Below, piece after piece: positions 26,840-36,069 of a DNA stretch of 64,000 nt; positions within the stretch are counted from its first letter, which is position 1, and each line of letters starts with the position of its first letter. Below the pieces are notes generated by a model, which was given only the letters and a program-made list of their open reading frames with translations, was not told the DNA's origin and searched no databases. Source of the DNA: Streptomyces spinosus (GTDB lineage: Bacteria; Actinomycetota; Actinomycetes; Streptomycetales; Streptomycetaceae); NCBI RefSeq assembly GCF_020400655.1, contig NZ_JAINRC010000003.1, positions 434,001 to 498,000 on the forward strand, in the 5' to 3' direction. The position numbers and the translations under genes were made by a program.

Positions 26840-26938
26840 GTGGAAGCATTCTTCGAAGTCCTGCTGGTCCTGGTCTGCGTCGGCGTGCTCGCCTTCGCCG
26901 GTCTGACCGTGAAGAAGCTGTTCCAGGGCCAGCGCTGA
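26840..26938 (+). CDS. 32-residue single-pass membrane peptide
   Basis: From GTG 26840 (AGGAG six bases upstream): MEAFFEVLLVLVCVGVLAFA then a short basic tail (KKLFQGQR). One transmembrane helix. It lies 25 bp upstream of the nitrobindin-like gene. Shine-Dalgarno, spacing and codon bias all support a real gene. Function unknown. Confidence 0.75.
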   Translation: MEAFFEVLLVLVCVGVLAFAGLTVKKLFQGQR

Positions 26939-26963
26939 TCCACACCCACGAAAGCCTCCGCTC

Positions 26964-27539
26964 ATGATCGAGATCCCGTCCGACCTGCACAAGGACCTCG
27001 TCCCGCTCGCCTTCCTGCTCGGCAACTGGGCCGGCGCGGGCGTGCATGACTTCCCCGGCTCTCAGAAGTGCAACTTCGGGCAGGAGGTCAGCTTCACCCA
27101 CGACGGCCGGGACTTCCTGGAGTACCGCTCCCACACCTGGGTGCTCGACCAGGACGGCAACAAGGTCCGCCCCCTGGAGTCCGAGTCCGGCTTCTGGCGG
27201 ATCCGCCCCGACCGGAAGGTCGAGGTCACGATGACCCGCGACGACGGCGTGATCGAGATCTGGTACGGCGAGATGGCCGACAAGAAGCCGCAGATCGACC
27301 TGGTGACGGACGCCGTCGCCCGCACCGCGGACTCCCGGCCGTACAGCGGCGGCAAGCGGCTCTACGGCTACGTCAAGAGCGACCTGATGTGGGTCGGCGA
27401 GAAGCAGACCCCCGAGGTCCCGCTGCGCCCCTACATGTCGGCCCAGCTGAAGAAGGTCGTCACCCCGGAGGACGTCGAGCGCTGGGCGAAGGCCCTCCCG
27501 GACGACCTCCCGGACGACGGCATCGCCTTCTTCAAGTAG
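26964..27539 (+). CDS. nitrobindin-like / FABP-type heme-binding beta-barrel protein
   Basis: 191 residues, THAP4/nitrobindin family (DUF1794). The diagnostic GxWxGxG is GNWAGAG (about 21-27), followed by ten-strand barrel sequence (VSFTHDGRDFLEYRSHTWVL, GFWRIRPDRKVEVTM). Family members bind heme b and react with nitric oxide or peroxynitrite. Cytoplasmic. It is probably co-transcribed with the preceding 32-residue membrane peptide. Confidence 0.93.
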   Translation: MIEIPSDLHKDLVPLAFLLGNWAGAGVHDFPGSQKCNFGQEVSFTHDGRDFLEYRSHTWVLDQDGNKVRPLESESGFWRIRPDRKVEVTMTRDDGVIEIWYGEMADKKPQIDLVTDAVARTADSRPYSGGKRLYGYVKSDLMWVGEKQTPEVPLRPYMSAQLKKVVTPEDVERWAKALPDDLPDDGIAFFK

Positions 27540-27588
27540 GCCGCCTTCGTCCCATGGGCCCGCGCCCGGTGGCTCTAGACTCGTCGGT

Positions 27589-28026
27589 GTGGTGAGCACC
27601 GACTGGAAGAGCGACCTCAGGCAGCGCGGCTACCGGCTGACGCCGCAGCGGCAGCTTGTCCTGGAAGCCGTGGACACCCTCGAGCACGCGACCCCCGACG
27701 ACATCCTCGTGGAAGTGAGGAAGACGGCGTCGGGGGTCAACATCTCCACCGTCTACCGCACGCTGGAGCTGCTGGAGGAACTGGGCCTGGTCAGCCACGC
27801 CCACCTCGGGCACGGCGCCCCGACCTACCACCTCGCCGACCGCCACCACCATCTGCACCTGGTGTGCCGGGACTGCGACAACGTCATCGAGGCGGACCTG
27901 GACGTGGCCGGGGAGTTCACGGACAAGCTGCGCCGGCAGTTCGGTTTCGACACCGACATGAAGCACTTCGCGATCTTCGGCCGGTGCCAGGACTGCTCCC
28001 TGAAGGGTTCAAGTACCACGTCGTAG
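27589..28026 (+). CDS. nur: Fur-family nickel-responsive regulator Nur
   Basis: 145 residues, Fur-like. The winged helix is at about 1-80 (LRQRGYRLTPQRQLVLEAV; NISTVYRTLELLEELGLV). A dimerisation/metal domain follows with YHLADRHHHLHLVCRDC and FAIFGRCQDC. The sequence is close to S. coelicolor Nur, which binds Ni and represses nickel uptake and iron superoxide dismutase. GTG GTG at 27589 has no Shine-Dalgarno, and the first in-frame GTG is used. The next gene, ygfZ, follows after 9 bp. Confidence 0.93.
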   Translation: MVSTDWKSDLRQRGYRLTPQRQLVLEAVDTLEHATPDDILVEVRKTASGVNISTVYRTLELLEELGLVSHAHLGHGAPTYHLADRHHHLHLVCRDCDNVIEADLDVAGEFTDKLRRQFGFDTDMKHFAIFGRCQDCSLKGSSTTS

Positions 28027-28035
28027 GCTTGCGGT

Positions 28036-29001
28036 ATGAAGAGCCCCCTGCTGTCCCTGCCCGGCGCCGTCCCCGCCGAGGGTGTGGACGAAGGTGTCGC
28101 CGCCCACTACGGCGACCTGTTCCGCGAACAGCGCGCCCTCGCCGACGGCACCGGTTTCGTCGATCTCTCGCACCGCGGTGTCGTCACCGTCAGCGGCGAG
28201 GACCGGTTGAGCTGGCTGCACCTGCTGCTCACCCAGCACGTCAGCGAACTGCCCGTGGGAGAGGCCACCGAGGCCCTGATCCTCTCCGCGCACGGACACA
28301 TCGAGCACGCCCTGTACTTGGTGGACGACGGCACGACCGTCTGGGCCCATGTGGAGCCCGGCACCCAGGACGCGCTGATCGCGTACCTGGAGTCGATGAA
28401 GTTCTTCTACCGGGTGGAGGTCGCCGACCGCACCGCCGACATCGCCGTGGTGCACCTGCCCGCCGGTTCCATCGCCGACGTCCCGGACGGGGTCGTCGTG
28501 CGCGAGACGCCGTACGGCCGTGACCTCTTCCTGCCCCGGGCCGGCCTGGAGGAGTTCGCCGCCTCCCACGGGCCCGCCGCCGGGCTCCTCGCCTACGAGG
28601 CGCTGCGCGTCGAGCAGCACCGGCCCCGGCTGGGCTTCGAGACCGACCACCGCACCATCCCGCACGAGCTGGGCTGGATCGGCACGGCCGTGCACCTGCA
28701 GAAGGGCTGCTACCGGGGGCAGGAGACCGTCGCCCGGGTGCAGAACCTGGGCAAGCCGCCGCGCCGGCTGGTCTTCCTGCACCTTGACGGCAGCGACGTC
28801 CATCTCCCGGTGCCCGGCACGGAGATCCGCGTCGCGGACGAGGGCCCGGAGGGCCGCAGGATCGGTGTCGTGACGACGTCGGTGCGCCACCACGAGCTGG
28901 GGCCGGTCGCGCTGGCGCTGGTGAAGCGGAACGTCCCGGTCGACGCGCGGCTCCTGGCAGGGGAGACGGCGGCGGCCCAGGAGGTCGTGGTCGAACCCTA
29001 G
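28036..29001 (+). CDS. ygfZ: folate-binding protein YgfZ (GcvT-like, Fe-S cluster maintenance)
   Basis: 321 residues. The YgfZ signature K-G-C-Y-x-G-Q-E is present (KGCYRGQETVARVQNLGKPP, about 225). The GcvT-like fold uses tetrahydrofolate and helps assemble or repair Fe-S enzymes in the cytoplasm. Its ATG at 28036 lies 9 bp after nur. The stop is embedded in a 19-bp repeat also found at 60340. Confidence 0.95.
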   Translation: MKSPLLSLPGAVPAEGVDEGVAAHYGDLFREQRALADGTGFVDLSHRGVVTVSGEDRLSWLHLLLTQHVSELPVGEATEALILSAHGHIEHALYLVDDGTTVWAHVEPGTQDALIAYLESMKFFYRVEVADRTADIAVVHLPAGSIADVPDGVVVRETPYGRDLFLPRAGLEEFAASHGPAAGLLAYEALRVEQHRPRLGFETDHRTIPHELGWIGTAVHLQKGCYRGQETVARVQNLGKPPRRLVFLHLDGSDVHLPVPGTEIRVADEGPEGRRIGVVTTSVRHHELGPVALALVKRNVPVDARLLAGETAAAQEVVVEP

Positions 29002-29016
29002 GGCCTCTCGTTCGGA
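28998..29016 (+). repeat. 19-bp repeat, copy 1
   Basis: CTAGGGCCTCTCGTTCGGA, overlapping the ygfZ stop. The exact reverse complement occurs at 60340-60358. See findings. Confidence 0.85.
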
Positions 29017-29035
29017 ACATGCCGGGCTCGCGGGG

Positions 29036-30217
29036 TCAGGTGGTGAGCAGGCCGACGACCCGCTCGATCATGTCCTCCCCCGCGTTCAGCGCGGTCGGCG
29101 TGTAGGACAGCACGAAGCGGGTCGACAGGTCGGACGTGGCGAACACACGGGTGCGGTAACCGTAGGTCTCGCCGGTCTTCCCCCAGAAGGTCGTGCCGTT
29201 CACCGTGGCCGCCTGCAGGCCCATGCCGTAGCGGGCCGGGGTGCCGTCCAGCATGGGCACCGCGGGCAGAGTGACCATCCTCCTCAGTGCCCTCCCCGGC
29301 AGGAGCACCCCGCCGAACAGGGCTTCCTGGAACCGGAAGAGGTCGTCCGCGGTGGAGACCAGTTCGCCCTCGCCCCAGGCGGCGGACTGGTCGTAGACCG
29401 TGACGTCGCGCAGGTCTGCGTTCGTCATGCGCAGGAAGCCGTGGACGGACGGGCCGTGCAGGCGGGGGTCGCCGCCCGGTATCCGTGTGCCGGTCAGTCC
29501 CAGGGGCCGCAGGATCCGGGAGGCGATCACCTCCCCGTAGGGGCGCCCTGTCAGTTCCTCGATCAGGAGGGCGAGGAACACGTAGTTGATGCCCCGGTAC
29601 TCCTGCGCGTGGCCGGGACGGAACTTGAGGCGGTCCCGCGTCACCGTGGCGACCAGGGCCCGCGGTGTCCAGTGGTCGAAGCGGTGCCGCAGGACGGCCT
29701 CCGGGGTGCCGAGGTCCGGCAGGCCCCGGTGGTCGGGCAGCCCGCTGGTGTGCTGGAGGAGATGCGCCACCTCGACGCGGTCGAAGCGGGCGGGCAGGGC
29801 GAGGCCGGGAAGGCAGTGCCTGATCGGGGCGTCGAGGTCCACCCGGCCTTCCGCCCACAGCTGCAGGACGACCGTGGCGACGAAGGCCTTCGTCACGCTG
29901 CCCGCGCGGAAGCGGTCGTCCGCCCGGACGGACCGGTCGCTCACCGGGTCGGCCGTCCCCGCTGTGCCGTACCAGCGGCTGCCACGCCGCTCCACCAGCA
30001 GCTGGGAGGCGGTCGCCTCCGGATGCGAGAGATCGCTGATCGCGGCGCGTAAGGCGGCGGGGTCGAGCGGGGCGGCACCGGAAGCGGTGGGGTCCGCAGC
30101 CGTGGGGGCGGGGGCGATCGGCGCGGCCGTCGCCGGGGCGGCGAGGCCCGCGGTCGCGAGCGTCAGGGCGGCGCCGGCGCCCATGCCGGTGAAGGCGCGT
30201 CGGGAGAGAGAAGCCAT
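29036..30217 (-). CDS. Tat-exported serine hydrolase (beta-lactamase/D-Ala-D-Ala carboxypeptidase fold)
   Basis: 393 residues. A twin-arginine signal (MASLSRRAFTGMGAGAALTL) with AxA cleavage near 32. A class C beta-lactamase/DD-peptidase domain has the nucleophile motif SVTK (about 106-109) and a KTG in WGKTGETYGY. The usual Y-x-N is replaced by Y-R-G in EYRGINYV, so the catalytic Asn is missing. ATG 30217 has AAGGA upstream. Likely extracytoplasmic and acting on peptidoglycan peptides or esters; the changed motif makes peptidase activity uncertain. Convergent with ygfZ. Confidence 0.9.
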   Translation of the reverse strand: MASLSRRAFTGMGAGAALTLATAGLAAPATAAPIAPAPTAADPTASGAAPLDPAALRAAISDLSHPEATASQLLVERRGSRWYGTAGTADPVSDRSVRADDRFRAGSVTKAFVATVVLQLWAEGRVDLDAPIRHCLPGLALPARFDRVEVAHLLQHTSGLPDHRGLPDLGTPEAVLRHRFDHWTPRALVATVTRDRLKFRPGHAQEYRGINYVFLALLIEELTGRPYGEVIASRILRPLGLTGTRIPGGDPRLHGPSVHGFLRMTNADLRDVTVYDQSAAWGEGELVSTADDLFRFQEALFGGVLLPGRALRRMVTLPAVPMLDGTPARYGMGLQAATVNGTTFWGKTGETYGYRTRVFATSDLSTRFVLSYTPTALNAGEDMIERVVGLLTT

Positions 30218-30292
30218 GGGAACGATCCTTCTCCCGCCCGCGCGCCGGGACATCGGGCATGTCCCCGAGGCGACCCCGGGCCGCCCCCGACC

Positions 30293-31660
30293 TCAGCCCA
30301 GGGCGCGTCCCAGGACCCACACCACCGGTGCCGCCGCCGACAGGGGCAGGGCCACGCCGGCCGTGAAGTGGACGAAGCGGGACGGGTAGTCGTAGCCGGC
30401 CACCCGGTGGCCGACCAGGGCGCACGCTCCGGCGGCGGCGCCCAGCAGCGCCCCCTTCGCGCCGAAGTCCGTCATGCCGCCCACGGCGATCCCCGCGCCC
30501 GCCGCCGCGAGCAGCGCGACCGCGACCGACACCGGGGTCGGCAGGGGCAGGGCACGGGCCAGGACCGCCACCGCGACGGCCGCGGCGCCGACCGAGACCG
30601 CGTGCGGGTCGACGGCCAGGTACCCGGTGGCCAGGACCGCGAGCGCCGCCGAGGCGACCGTCGCCATCAGGCCGTACATCCGCTCGTCCGGTGAGGCGTG
30701 CGAGCGCAGCTGGAGGACGAGGGAGAGCAGCACCCACAGGCCGAGCGGGCCCAGGATGGCCACCAGGGCGTGGTCGCGGCCCGCCGCGAGGACCGCCACG
30801 TCGGACGTCAGCGCGCCCGCGAAGGCCAGCGCGATGCCCTGCCGGGCGGGCCACATGCCGTTCAGCCGGAACCAGCCTGCGGCCGTCACCGCCTGGAGCA
30901 CCACCAGCGGCACGGCCAGGGCGTACGAGGCGACGGGGGCCGCCGCGGCGAGCAGCAGGCCGAGGACGGCGGTGAGCAGCGCCGGCTGCATGCCGGGCTC
31001 GATGATCGGGGAGCGGCCCTCCAGACGGGCCCGCTGGGCGTCGGTGATCCGCGCGTTGCCGGCGAGGGTGGCGGGGCCGTAGGCGGGCCCGGCCTCCGGT
31101 TCGGCCGGGGACGCGGGCGCGGGGGCCGGTGCGGGCGCGGGTGCCGGTTCGGGGCTCGGCGCGGAGGCGTACGTCCCCGCCCCGGCGTACGCTCCCGCCC
31201 CTGTGTGCGCCCCCGTGTGCGTCCCCGTGTGCGTCCCGCCGTACGTCCCCGGGTACGGCTGCCCGGCGTACGGCTCGCCGGCGTGCGGCTGCCCGGCGTA
31301 CGGCTCCCCGTACTGCTGCTGGGACGGTGGTTGCTGGTACTGCGGCTCCTGATAAGCGGGCTGCTGGTGTCCCGGCTGCGGATACCCCGCCTGCTGGTGT
31401 CCCGGCTGCGGATACCCCGCCTGCTGGTACCCGGCCTGCTGGTGCTGCCCGCCCGGCTGCTGCTCCTGCCGCGGCAGGTACGCGGTCTCCGCCGCCTGCA
31501 CCGGCGCGTGCGTCTGCGTCTCCCAGGTCTGGCCCTGCCACTGCTGGGTGAGCTCCGGGTCGTGACCGGGCACGCCGTAGTGCGGCTCCTGCGCGGGCCA
31601 CTGCTGCTGGTGGGGGTCGTAGCCCTCGTAGGGGCCGCCCTGGTACGGCTGGTTGGTCAT
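30293..31660 (-). CDS. polytopic membrane protein with Gln/Pro/Tyr-rich N-terminal domain
   Basis: 455 residues. Residues 1-200 are low complexity with tandem GYPQPGHQQA repeats, then THTGTHTGAHTG and a PAPAPAPA run. From about 225 there are roughly eight to nine hydrophobic helices to the C-terminus. No family recognised. Its start is three bases after the MoaD/ThiS-like stop, so they are co-transcribed. The repeats make the N-terminal length likely to vary between strains. Function unknown. Confidence 0.88.
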   Translation of the reverse strand: MTNQPYQGGPYEGYDPHQQQWPAQEPHYGVPGHDPELTQQWQGQTWETQTHAPVQAAETAYLPRQEQQPGGQHQQAGYQQAGYPQPGHQQAGYPQPGHQQPAYQEPQYQQPPSQQQYGEPYAGQPHAGEPYAGQPYPGTYGGTHTGTHTGAHTGAGAYAGAGTYASAPSPEPAPAPAPAPAPASPAEPEAGPAYGPATLAGNARITDAQRARLEGRSPIIEPGMQPALLTAVLGLLLAAAAPVASYALAVPLVVLQAVTAAGWFRLNGMWPARQGIALAFAGALTSDVAVLAAGRDHALVAILGPLGLWVLLSLVLQLRSHASPDERMYGLMATVASAALAVLATGYLAVDPHAVSVGAAAVAVAVLARALPLPTPVSVAVALLAAAGAGIAVGGMTDFGAKGALLGAAAGACALVGHRVAGYDYPSRFVHFTAGVALPLSAAAPVVWVLGRALG

Positions 31661-31663
31661 CGC

Positions 31664-31918
31664 TCACCCTCCTGCGAACGGCGGGAGCACCTCGACCGTG
31701 CCGCCCTCGGCCAGCCGTACCGTCTCATGCGCGCGGGTCCCGACGGGGTCGCCGTCGACGAGGAAGGAGCATCGCTGCAGCACGCGGGTGAGTTCGCCGG
31801 GGTGCCGCGTGCGCACGGCGGCCAGCGCGCCGGCCAGCGTGTCCGCCTCGTACGGCTCCTCGGCGACCTGGGCCGCGGCCTTGGCGGCGGCCCAGTAGCG
31901 CACCGTGACCTTGGGCAT
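31664..31918 (-). CDS. MoaD/ThiS-family sulfur carrier protein
   Basis: 84 residues, beta-grasp fold, ending in the Gly-Gly needed for thiocarboxylate formation (VEVLPPFAGG). The N-terminus is VTVRYWAAAKAAAQV. It could serve molybdopterin, thiamine or cysteine/thioamide synthesis; MoaD-like by sequence. ATG 31918 is preceded by GAGGATTCAG. Operon with the downstream membrane protein; no activating enzyme is adjacent. Confidence 0.92.
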   Translation of the reverse strand: MPKVTVRYWAAAKAAAQVAEEPYEADTLAGALAAVRTRHPGELTRVLQRCSFLVDGDPVGTRAHETVRLAEGGTVEVLPPFAGG

Positions 31919-31984
31919 CTGAATCCTCAATCGACGGCAGGGACAGGAACAAACAAGAGAACGATAAGGACAGTGTGGGTCAGG

Positions 31985-32833
31985 CTAGCCCGCCGCCGTC
32001 ACCGACCAGTGCCCGATCCGGGCCATCAGGGCGTCGTCCGCCGCGTTCTCCGCGTGGCCCATGCCCGGTTCGACCCAGAGGTCGCCGTGCTCGCCTGCCG
32101 CCTCGGCCAGCATCCGGGGGTGGTCGAGCGGGAAGTAGCCGTCGCGGTCGCCGTGGACGATCAGGAGCGGCGTCGGGGCGATCCTCGGGACCGCCTGCAC
32201 CGGGGAGAGCGGGACGGGGTCCCAGTCCCGGTGGTGGATACGCGTGCGCAGGCCGTAGCGGCCCACCAGACGGCCCTCGGGGCGGGTGACCAGCCAGTGC
32301 AGGCGGCGCATGGGAGCCGTGCCCCGGTAGTACCAGCGGGCCGGCGCGCTGACGGAGACCACGGCGTCCGTGCCGCCGTGCAGCGCCGCGTGCCGCAGGA
32401 CCACCGAGCCGCCCATGGAGAAGCCGACGGTCACCACGCGCGCGTGCCCGAGAGCGCGGGCCCACTCCACGGCGGCGGCGAGGTCCAGCACCTCCTTGTC
32501 GCCGACCGTGGACCGTCCGCCGGAGCGGCCGTGGCCGCGGAAAGAGAAGGTGACGACGGCGCCGTAGCCGCGCAGCACGCCCGCCACCCGGCGCACGTGC
32601 GGGCGCTCCACGTCCCCGGTGAAGCCGTGCGCGATGACGAACACCAGGTCACGGGAGGCCGGCCGGGAGGCGTCCGACGGGGTGTCGTATACGCCGGACG
32701 GCGGATCGTATACGGAATCGATCGGAATTCCGTCGGCGGTGTGCAGAAACGTCCGGATAGGGTCCTGTCTGCCTGTCTCGCAATTCGGACGAACGGTGGA
32801 ACGTGCCCCATGACCTGCCGGACGGTTGCTCAT
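31985..32833 (-). CDS. alpha/beta hydrolase
   Basis: 282 residues. The nucleophile elbow is GFSMGGS (about 138-144), the acid is in VHGDRDGYFP and the histidine is in GMGHAEN. HG at AHGFTGD forms the oxyanion region. Cytoplasmic, substrate unknown. The ATG at 32833 is a modest start (AGAATAGCCCAC upstream); residues before about 45 are not conserved-looking. Divergent from glnR. Confidence 0.87.
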   Translation of the reverse strand: MSNRPAGHGARSTVRPNCETGRQDPIRTFLHTADGIPIDSVYDPPSGVYDTPSDASRPASRDLVFVIAHGFTGDVERPHVRRVAGVLRGYGAVVTFSFRGHGRSGGRSTVGDKEVLDLAAAVEWARALGHARVVTVGFSMGGSVVLRHAALHGGTDAVVSVSAPARWYYRGTAPMRRLHWLVTRPEGRLVGRYGLRTRIHHRDWDPVPLSPVQAVPRIAPTPLLIVHGDRDGYFPLDHPRMLAEAAGEHGDLWVEPGMGHAENAADDALMARIGHWSVTAAG

Positions 32834-33013
32834 GTGGGCTATTCTGCTGGGCAGAGGACTCGGGCAGCGTAGCCCCCGGGTCCTTTTGTGCTTTCGGAAG
32901 CGTTGTATACGAAGCGGGAAACCCACGGTGACCGCCGGTGTACGGGGCCTTCGGGATCGCAGAGCAGTACCCGTCCGCACTGTCCTCGCAGGGACCGAGG
33001 AGGAACCAGACGT

Positions 33014-33793
33014 ATGAGTTCTCTGCTGCTCCTGACCAACGCCCTCCAGCCGTCGACGGAGGTGCTCCCGGCCCTCGGCCTGCTCCTGCACAACGTGCGG
33101 GTCGCCCCGGCGGAGGGCCCCGCCCTCGTCGACACCCCGGGCGCCGACGTCATCCTCGTCGACGGCCGGCGCGACCTGCCCCAGGTGCGCAGCCTCTGCC
33201 AGCTGCTGCGGTCCACCGGCCCCGGCTGTCCGCTGCTCCTCGTCGTCACCGAGGGCGGCCTCGCCGCCGTCACGGCCGACTGGGGCATCGACGACGTCCT
33301 GCTGGACACCGCCGGTCCGGCGGAGGTCGAGGCGCGGCTGCGGCTCGCCATGGGCCGCCAGCAGATCGTCAACGACGACTCGCCGATGGAGATCCGCAAC
33401 GGCGACCTCTCGGTGGACGAGGCGACCTACAGCGCCAAGCTCAAGGGACGGGTCCTGGACCTGACCTTCAAGGAGTTCGAGCTGCTGAAGTACCTCGCCC
33501 AGCACCCGGGCCGCGTCTTCACCCGCGCCCAGCTGCTCCAGGAGGTCTGGGGATACGACTACTTCGGCGGCACCCGCACGGTCGACGTCCACGTACGGCG
33601 GCTGCGCGCCAAGCTCGGCCCGGAGCACGAGTCGCTGATCGGAACCGTCCGGAACGTCGGTTATCGATTCGTTACGCCGGAGAAGCCCGACCGGTCCGCC
33701 GAGGAGGCCAAGGCCAAGGCGGGCCGGGCAAAGCCGGAGGATGCGGACACGGCCGCCGTCCTGGAGGGCACCGAGGTCCACGCGGAGGCCTAG
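33014..33793 (+). CDS. glnR: GlnR, orphan OmpR-family global nitrogen regulator
   Basis: 259 residues, almost identical in pattern to Streptomyces GlnR. An atypical receiver (1-120; [12 protein letters not shown] holds the conserved Asp but much of the usual phosphorylation pocket is absent) is followed by an OmpR winged helix (about 135-230; [46 protein letters not shown]). It activates or represses ammonium transport and glutamine synthetase genes. It has no partner kinase, as known for GlnR. RBS GAGGAGG upstream of ATG 33014. Confidence 0.97.
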   Translation: MSSLLLLTNALQPSTEVLPALGLLLHNVRVAPAEGPALVDTPGADVILVDGRRDLPQVRSLCQLLRSTGPGCPLLLVVTEGGLAAVTADWGIDDVLLDTAGPAEVEARLRLAMGRQQIVNDDSPMEIRNGDLSVDEATYSAKLKGRVLDLTFKEFELLKYLAQHPGRVFTRAQLLQEVWGYDYFGGTRTVDVHVRRLRAKLGPEHESLIGTVRNVGYRFVTPEKPDRSAEEAKAKAGRAKPEDADTAAVLEGTEVHAEA

Positions 33794-33900
33794 CCGGCCC
33801 ACGGCGGACGCGTGAGCGGCACCCGGAAGGGCACCGCCCGCGCGCGGCCGCCCTGTGATACGCCCTGCCCACGGGGGGTCAATCCGCGTAGACTCCGCGC

Positions 33901-34923
33901 GTGGCCAAGGTGACTCGGGATGACGTGGCACGGCTGGCTGGAACCTCCACAGCCGTCGTCAGTTATGTCATCAACAACGGACCCCGGCCGGTCGCCCCGG
34001 CAACGCGCGAGCGCGTCCTCGCCGCGATCAAGGAACTGGGGTACCGGCCCGACCGGGTCGCCCAGGCGATGGCCTCCCGGCGCACCGACCTCATAGGCCT
34101 CATCATCCCCGACGCCCGCCAGCCGTTCTTCGGCGAGATGGCGCACGCGGTCGAGCAGGCCGCCTCGGAGCGCGGGAAGATGGTCCTGGTCGGCAACACC
34201 GACTACATCGGCGAGCGCGAGGTCCACTACCTGCGCGCCTTCCTCGGTATGCGCGTCTCGGGCCTGATCCTCGTCTCGCACGCCCTGAACGACCTGGCCG
34301 CCGCCGAGATCGACGCCTGGGACGCGCGGGTGGTGCTGCTGCACGAGCGTCCGGAGGCCATCGACGACGTGGCCGTGGTGACGGACGACCTGGGCGGCGC
34401 CCAGCTCGCCGTGCGCCACCTGCTGGAGCACGGCTACGACTACGTCGCCTGCATGGGCGGCACGGCGCAGACACCGGCGGTCGGCGACCCGGTCTCCGAC
34501 CACGTCGAGGGCTGGAAGCGGGCCATGGCGGAGGCGGGCCTGTCCACCGAGGGCCGGCTGTTCGAGGCGCCGTACAACCGCTACGACGCCTACCGGGTGG
34601 CCCTGGACGTCCTGTCCGGCCCGCACCGGCCGCCCGCGATCTTCTGCTCCACCGACGACCAGGCCATCGGACTGCTGCGGGCCGCGCGCGAGCTGCGCAT
34701 CGACGTGCCCGGGCAGCTCGCGGTGGCCGGCTTCGACGACATCAAGGAGGCCGCGCTCGCCGACCCGCCGCTGACCACGGTCGCCTCCGACCGCTCGGCG
34801 ATGGCGCGGGCGGCGGTCGACCTGGTGCTGGACGACGGGCTGCGGATCGCCGGGTCCCGGCGCGAGCGGCTGAAGACGTTCCCCTCGCGGCTGGTGCTGC
34901 GCACGAGCTGCGGCTGTCACTGA
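33901..34923 (+). CDS. LacI-family transcriptional regulator
   Basis: 340 residues. The N-terminal LacI HTH is [20 protein letters not shown] with hinge [20 protein letters not shown] periplasmic-binding-protein-like effector domain follows ([47 protein letters not shown]). The CGC tail (TSCGCH) is unusual. GTG 33901 has no Shine-Dalgarno and may be leaderless. No sugar genes are adjacent, so its target is unclear. Confidence 0.93.
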   Translation: MAKVTRDDVARLAGTSTAVVSYVINNGPRPVAPATRERVLAAIKELGYRPDRVAQAMASRRTDLIGLIIPDARQPFFGEMAHAVEQAASERGKMVLVGNTDYIGEREVHYLRAFLGMRVSGLILVSHALNDLAAAEIDAWDARVVLLHERPEAIDDVAVVTDDLGGAQLAVRHLLEHGYDYVACMGGTAQTPAVGDPVSDHVEGWKRAMAEAGLSTEGRLFEAPYNRYDAYRVALDVLSGPHRPPAIFCSTDDQAIGLLRAARELRIDVPGQLAVAGFDDIKEAALADPPLTTVASDRSAMARAAVDLVLDDGLRIAGSRRERLKTFPSRLVLRTSCGCH

Positions 34924-34925
34924 TC

Positions 34926-34951
34926 ACGGGGCCTCCGCGGAGAGGCCCCGT
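34926..34951 (+). terminator. terminator after the LacI gene
   Basis: ACGGGGCCTC (34926-34935) pairs with GAGGCCCCGT (34942-34951). A second GAGGCCCCGT at 34956-34965 offers an alternative stem. Three bases after the stop. Confidence 0.8.
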
Positions 34952-35054
34952 AGGAGAGGCCCCGTATCCCTCTTTATATGGGGCAAACGAGGTTCTGCCG
35001 GGCTTCTCAGGCGGCACTCAGGAAGCTCTCATGGTCGCGGGGGACTCTTTTGTC

Positions 35055-36044
35055 ATGACCGAGAGCCAGGGCACTTACGAGCAGCCGCACTCCTACTCCG
35101 CCCCTGTGAACCCCGAGTGGCCGCCCCCGCCGCCGTACCAGCCGGCGGCCGCGGCCCCCGAGCCCGCAAGGAAGCGCACCCGCGGACCGATGGGTCTGCT
35201 CGCGGCGGTGGCGATCGTCGCCGCGGCGGTCGGCGGCGGTACGGCGTACGCCTTCCAGGAGCTGGCCGGCAAGGACACGGTGGCCACCGCCGGCAGCACC
35301 ACCACCGTGGTGCCGTCGAGCAAGAAGGGTGACGTCGCCGCCATCGCCGCGGCGGTCAGCCCGAGCGTGGTCGAGATCAACGCGACGCTCCAGAACGGCT
35401 CCTCCACCGGCTCCGGCGTGATCATCACCTCGAACGGTGAGATCGTCACCAACAACCACGTCGTCTCCGGCGCCACCTCGGTCAAGGTGCGCACCAGCGA
35501 CGGCAGGAGCTACACCGCCGAGGTCGTCGGCACCGACAGCTCCAAGGACCTCGCCCTGATCAAGCTGAAGGGCGCCTCCGGCCTCAAGGCGGCGGCGCTC
35601 GGTGACTCGGGCGGCGTCCAGGTCGGCGACACGGTCGTCGCGATCGGCTCCCCCGAGGGCCTGACCGGCACGGTCACCAGCGGCATCGTCTCCGCCCTGA
35701 ACCGGGACGTCACCGTCTCCACCGACGAGAACCAGGGTCAGGGCCGAGACGACGAGGGGCAGTGGCCCTTCGAGTTCGGCGGCCGTGAGTTCAACGGCGA
35801 CACCGGCTCGTCCACCACCACCTACAAGGCCATCCAGACCGACGCGTCCCTCAACCCCGGCAACTCCGGCGGTGCGCTGATCGACGCGAGCGGTCACGTC
35901 ATAGGCATCAACTCCGCGATGTACTCCTCCGCCTCGCAGGCGTCCTCGTCCTCGGACGCGGGCAGCGTCGGCCTCGGCTTCGCCATCCCCGTCGACACGG
36001 TGAAGTCCGACCTGGCCAAGCTGCGGGCGGGCTCCGACAGCTAG
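35055..36044 (+). CDS. membrane-anchored HtrA-like S1C serine protease lacking a PDZ domain
   Basis: 329 residues. A Pro/Tyr-rich cytoplasmic N-terminus and one transmembrane anchor (about 48-70, MGLLAAVAIVAAAVGGGTAY) precede a trypsin-like domain. The triad is His in TNNHVVSG, Asp in SSKDLALIKL and Ser in LNPGNSGGAL. It ends soon after the protease fold with no PDZ, so substrate recruitment must differ from DegP. ATG 35055 is assumed; an upstream ATG at 35031 with AGGAAG would add eight residues. A small gene and a two-component system follow on the same strand, suggesting envelope-stress linkage. Confidence 0.9.
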   Translation: MTESQGTYEQPHSYSAPVNPEWPPPPPYQPAAAAPEPARKRTRGPMGLLAAVAIVAAAVGGGTAYAFQELAGKDTVATAGSTTTVVPSSKKGDVAAIAAAVSPSVVEINATLQNGSSTGSGVIITSNGEIVTNNHVVSGATSVKVRTSDGRSYTAEVVGTDSSKDLALIKLKGASGLKAAALGDSGGVQVGDTVVAIGSPEGLTGTVTSGIVSALNRDVTVSTDENQGQGRDDEGQWPFEFGGREFNGDTGSSTTTYKAIQTDASLNPGNSGGALIDASGHVIGINSAMYSSASQASSSSDAGSVGLGFAIPVDTVKSDLAKLRAGSDS

Positions 36045-36069
36045 CAACACCGAGTGCAAGGAGCAGGTC

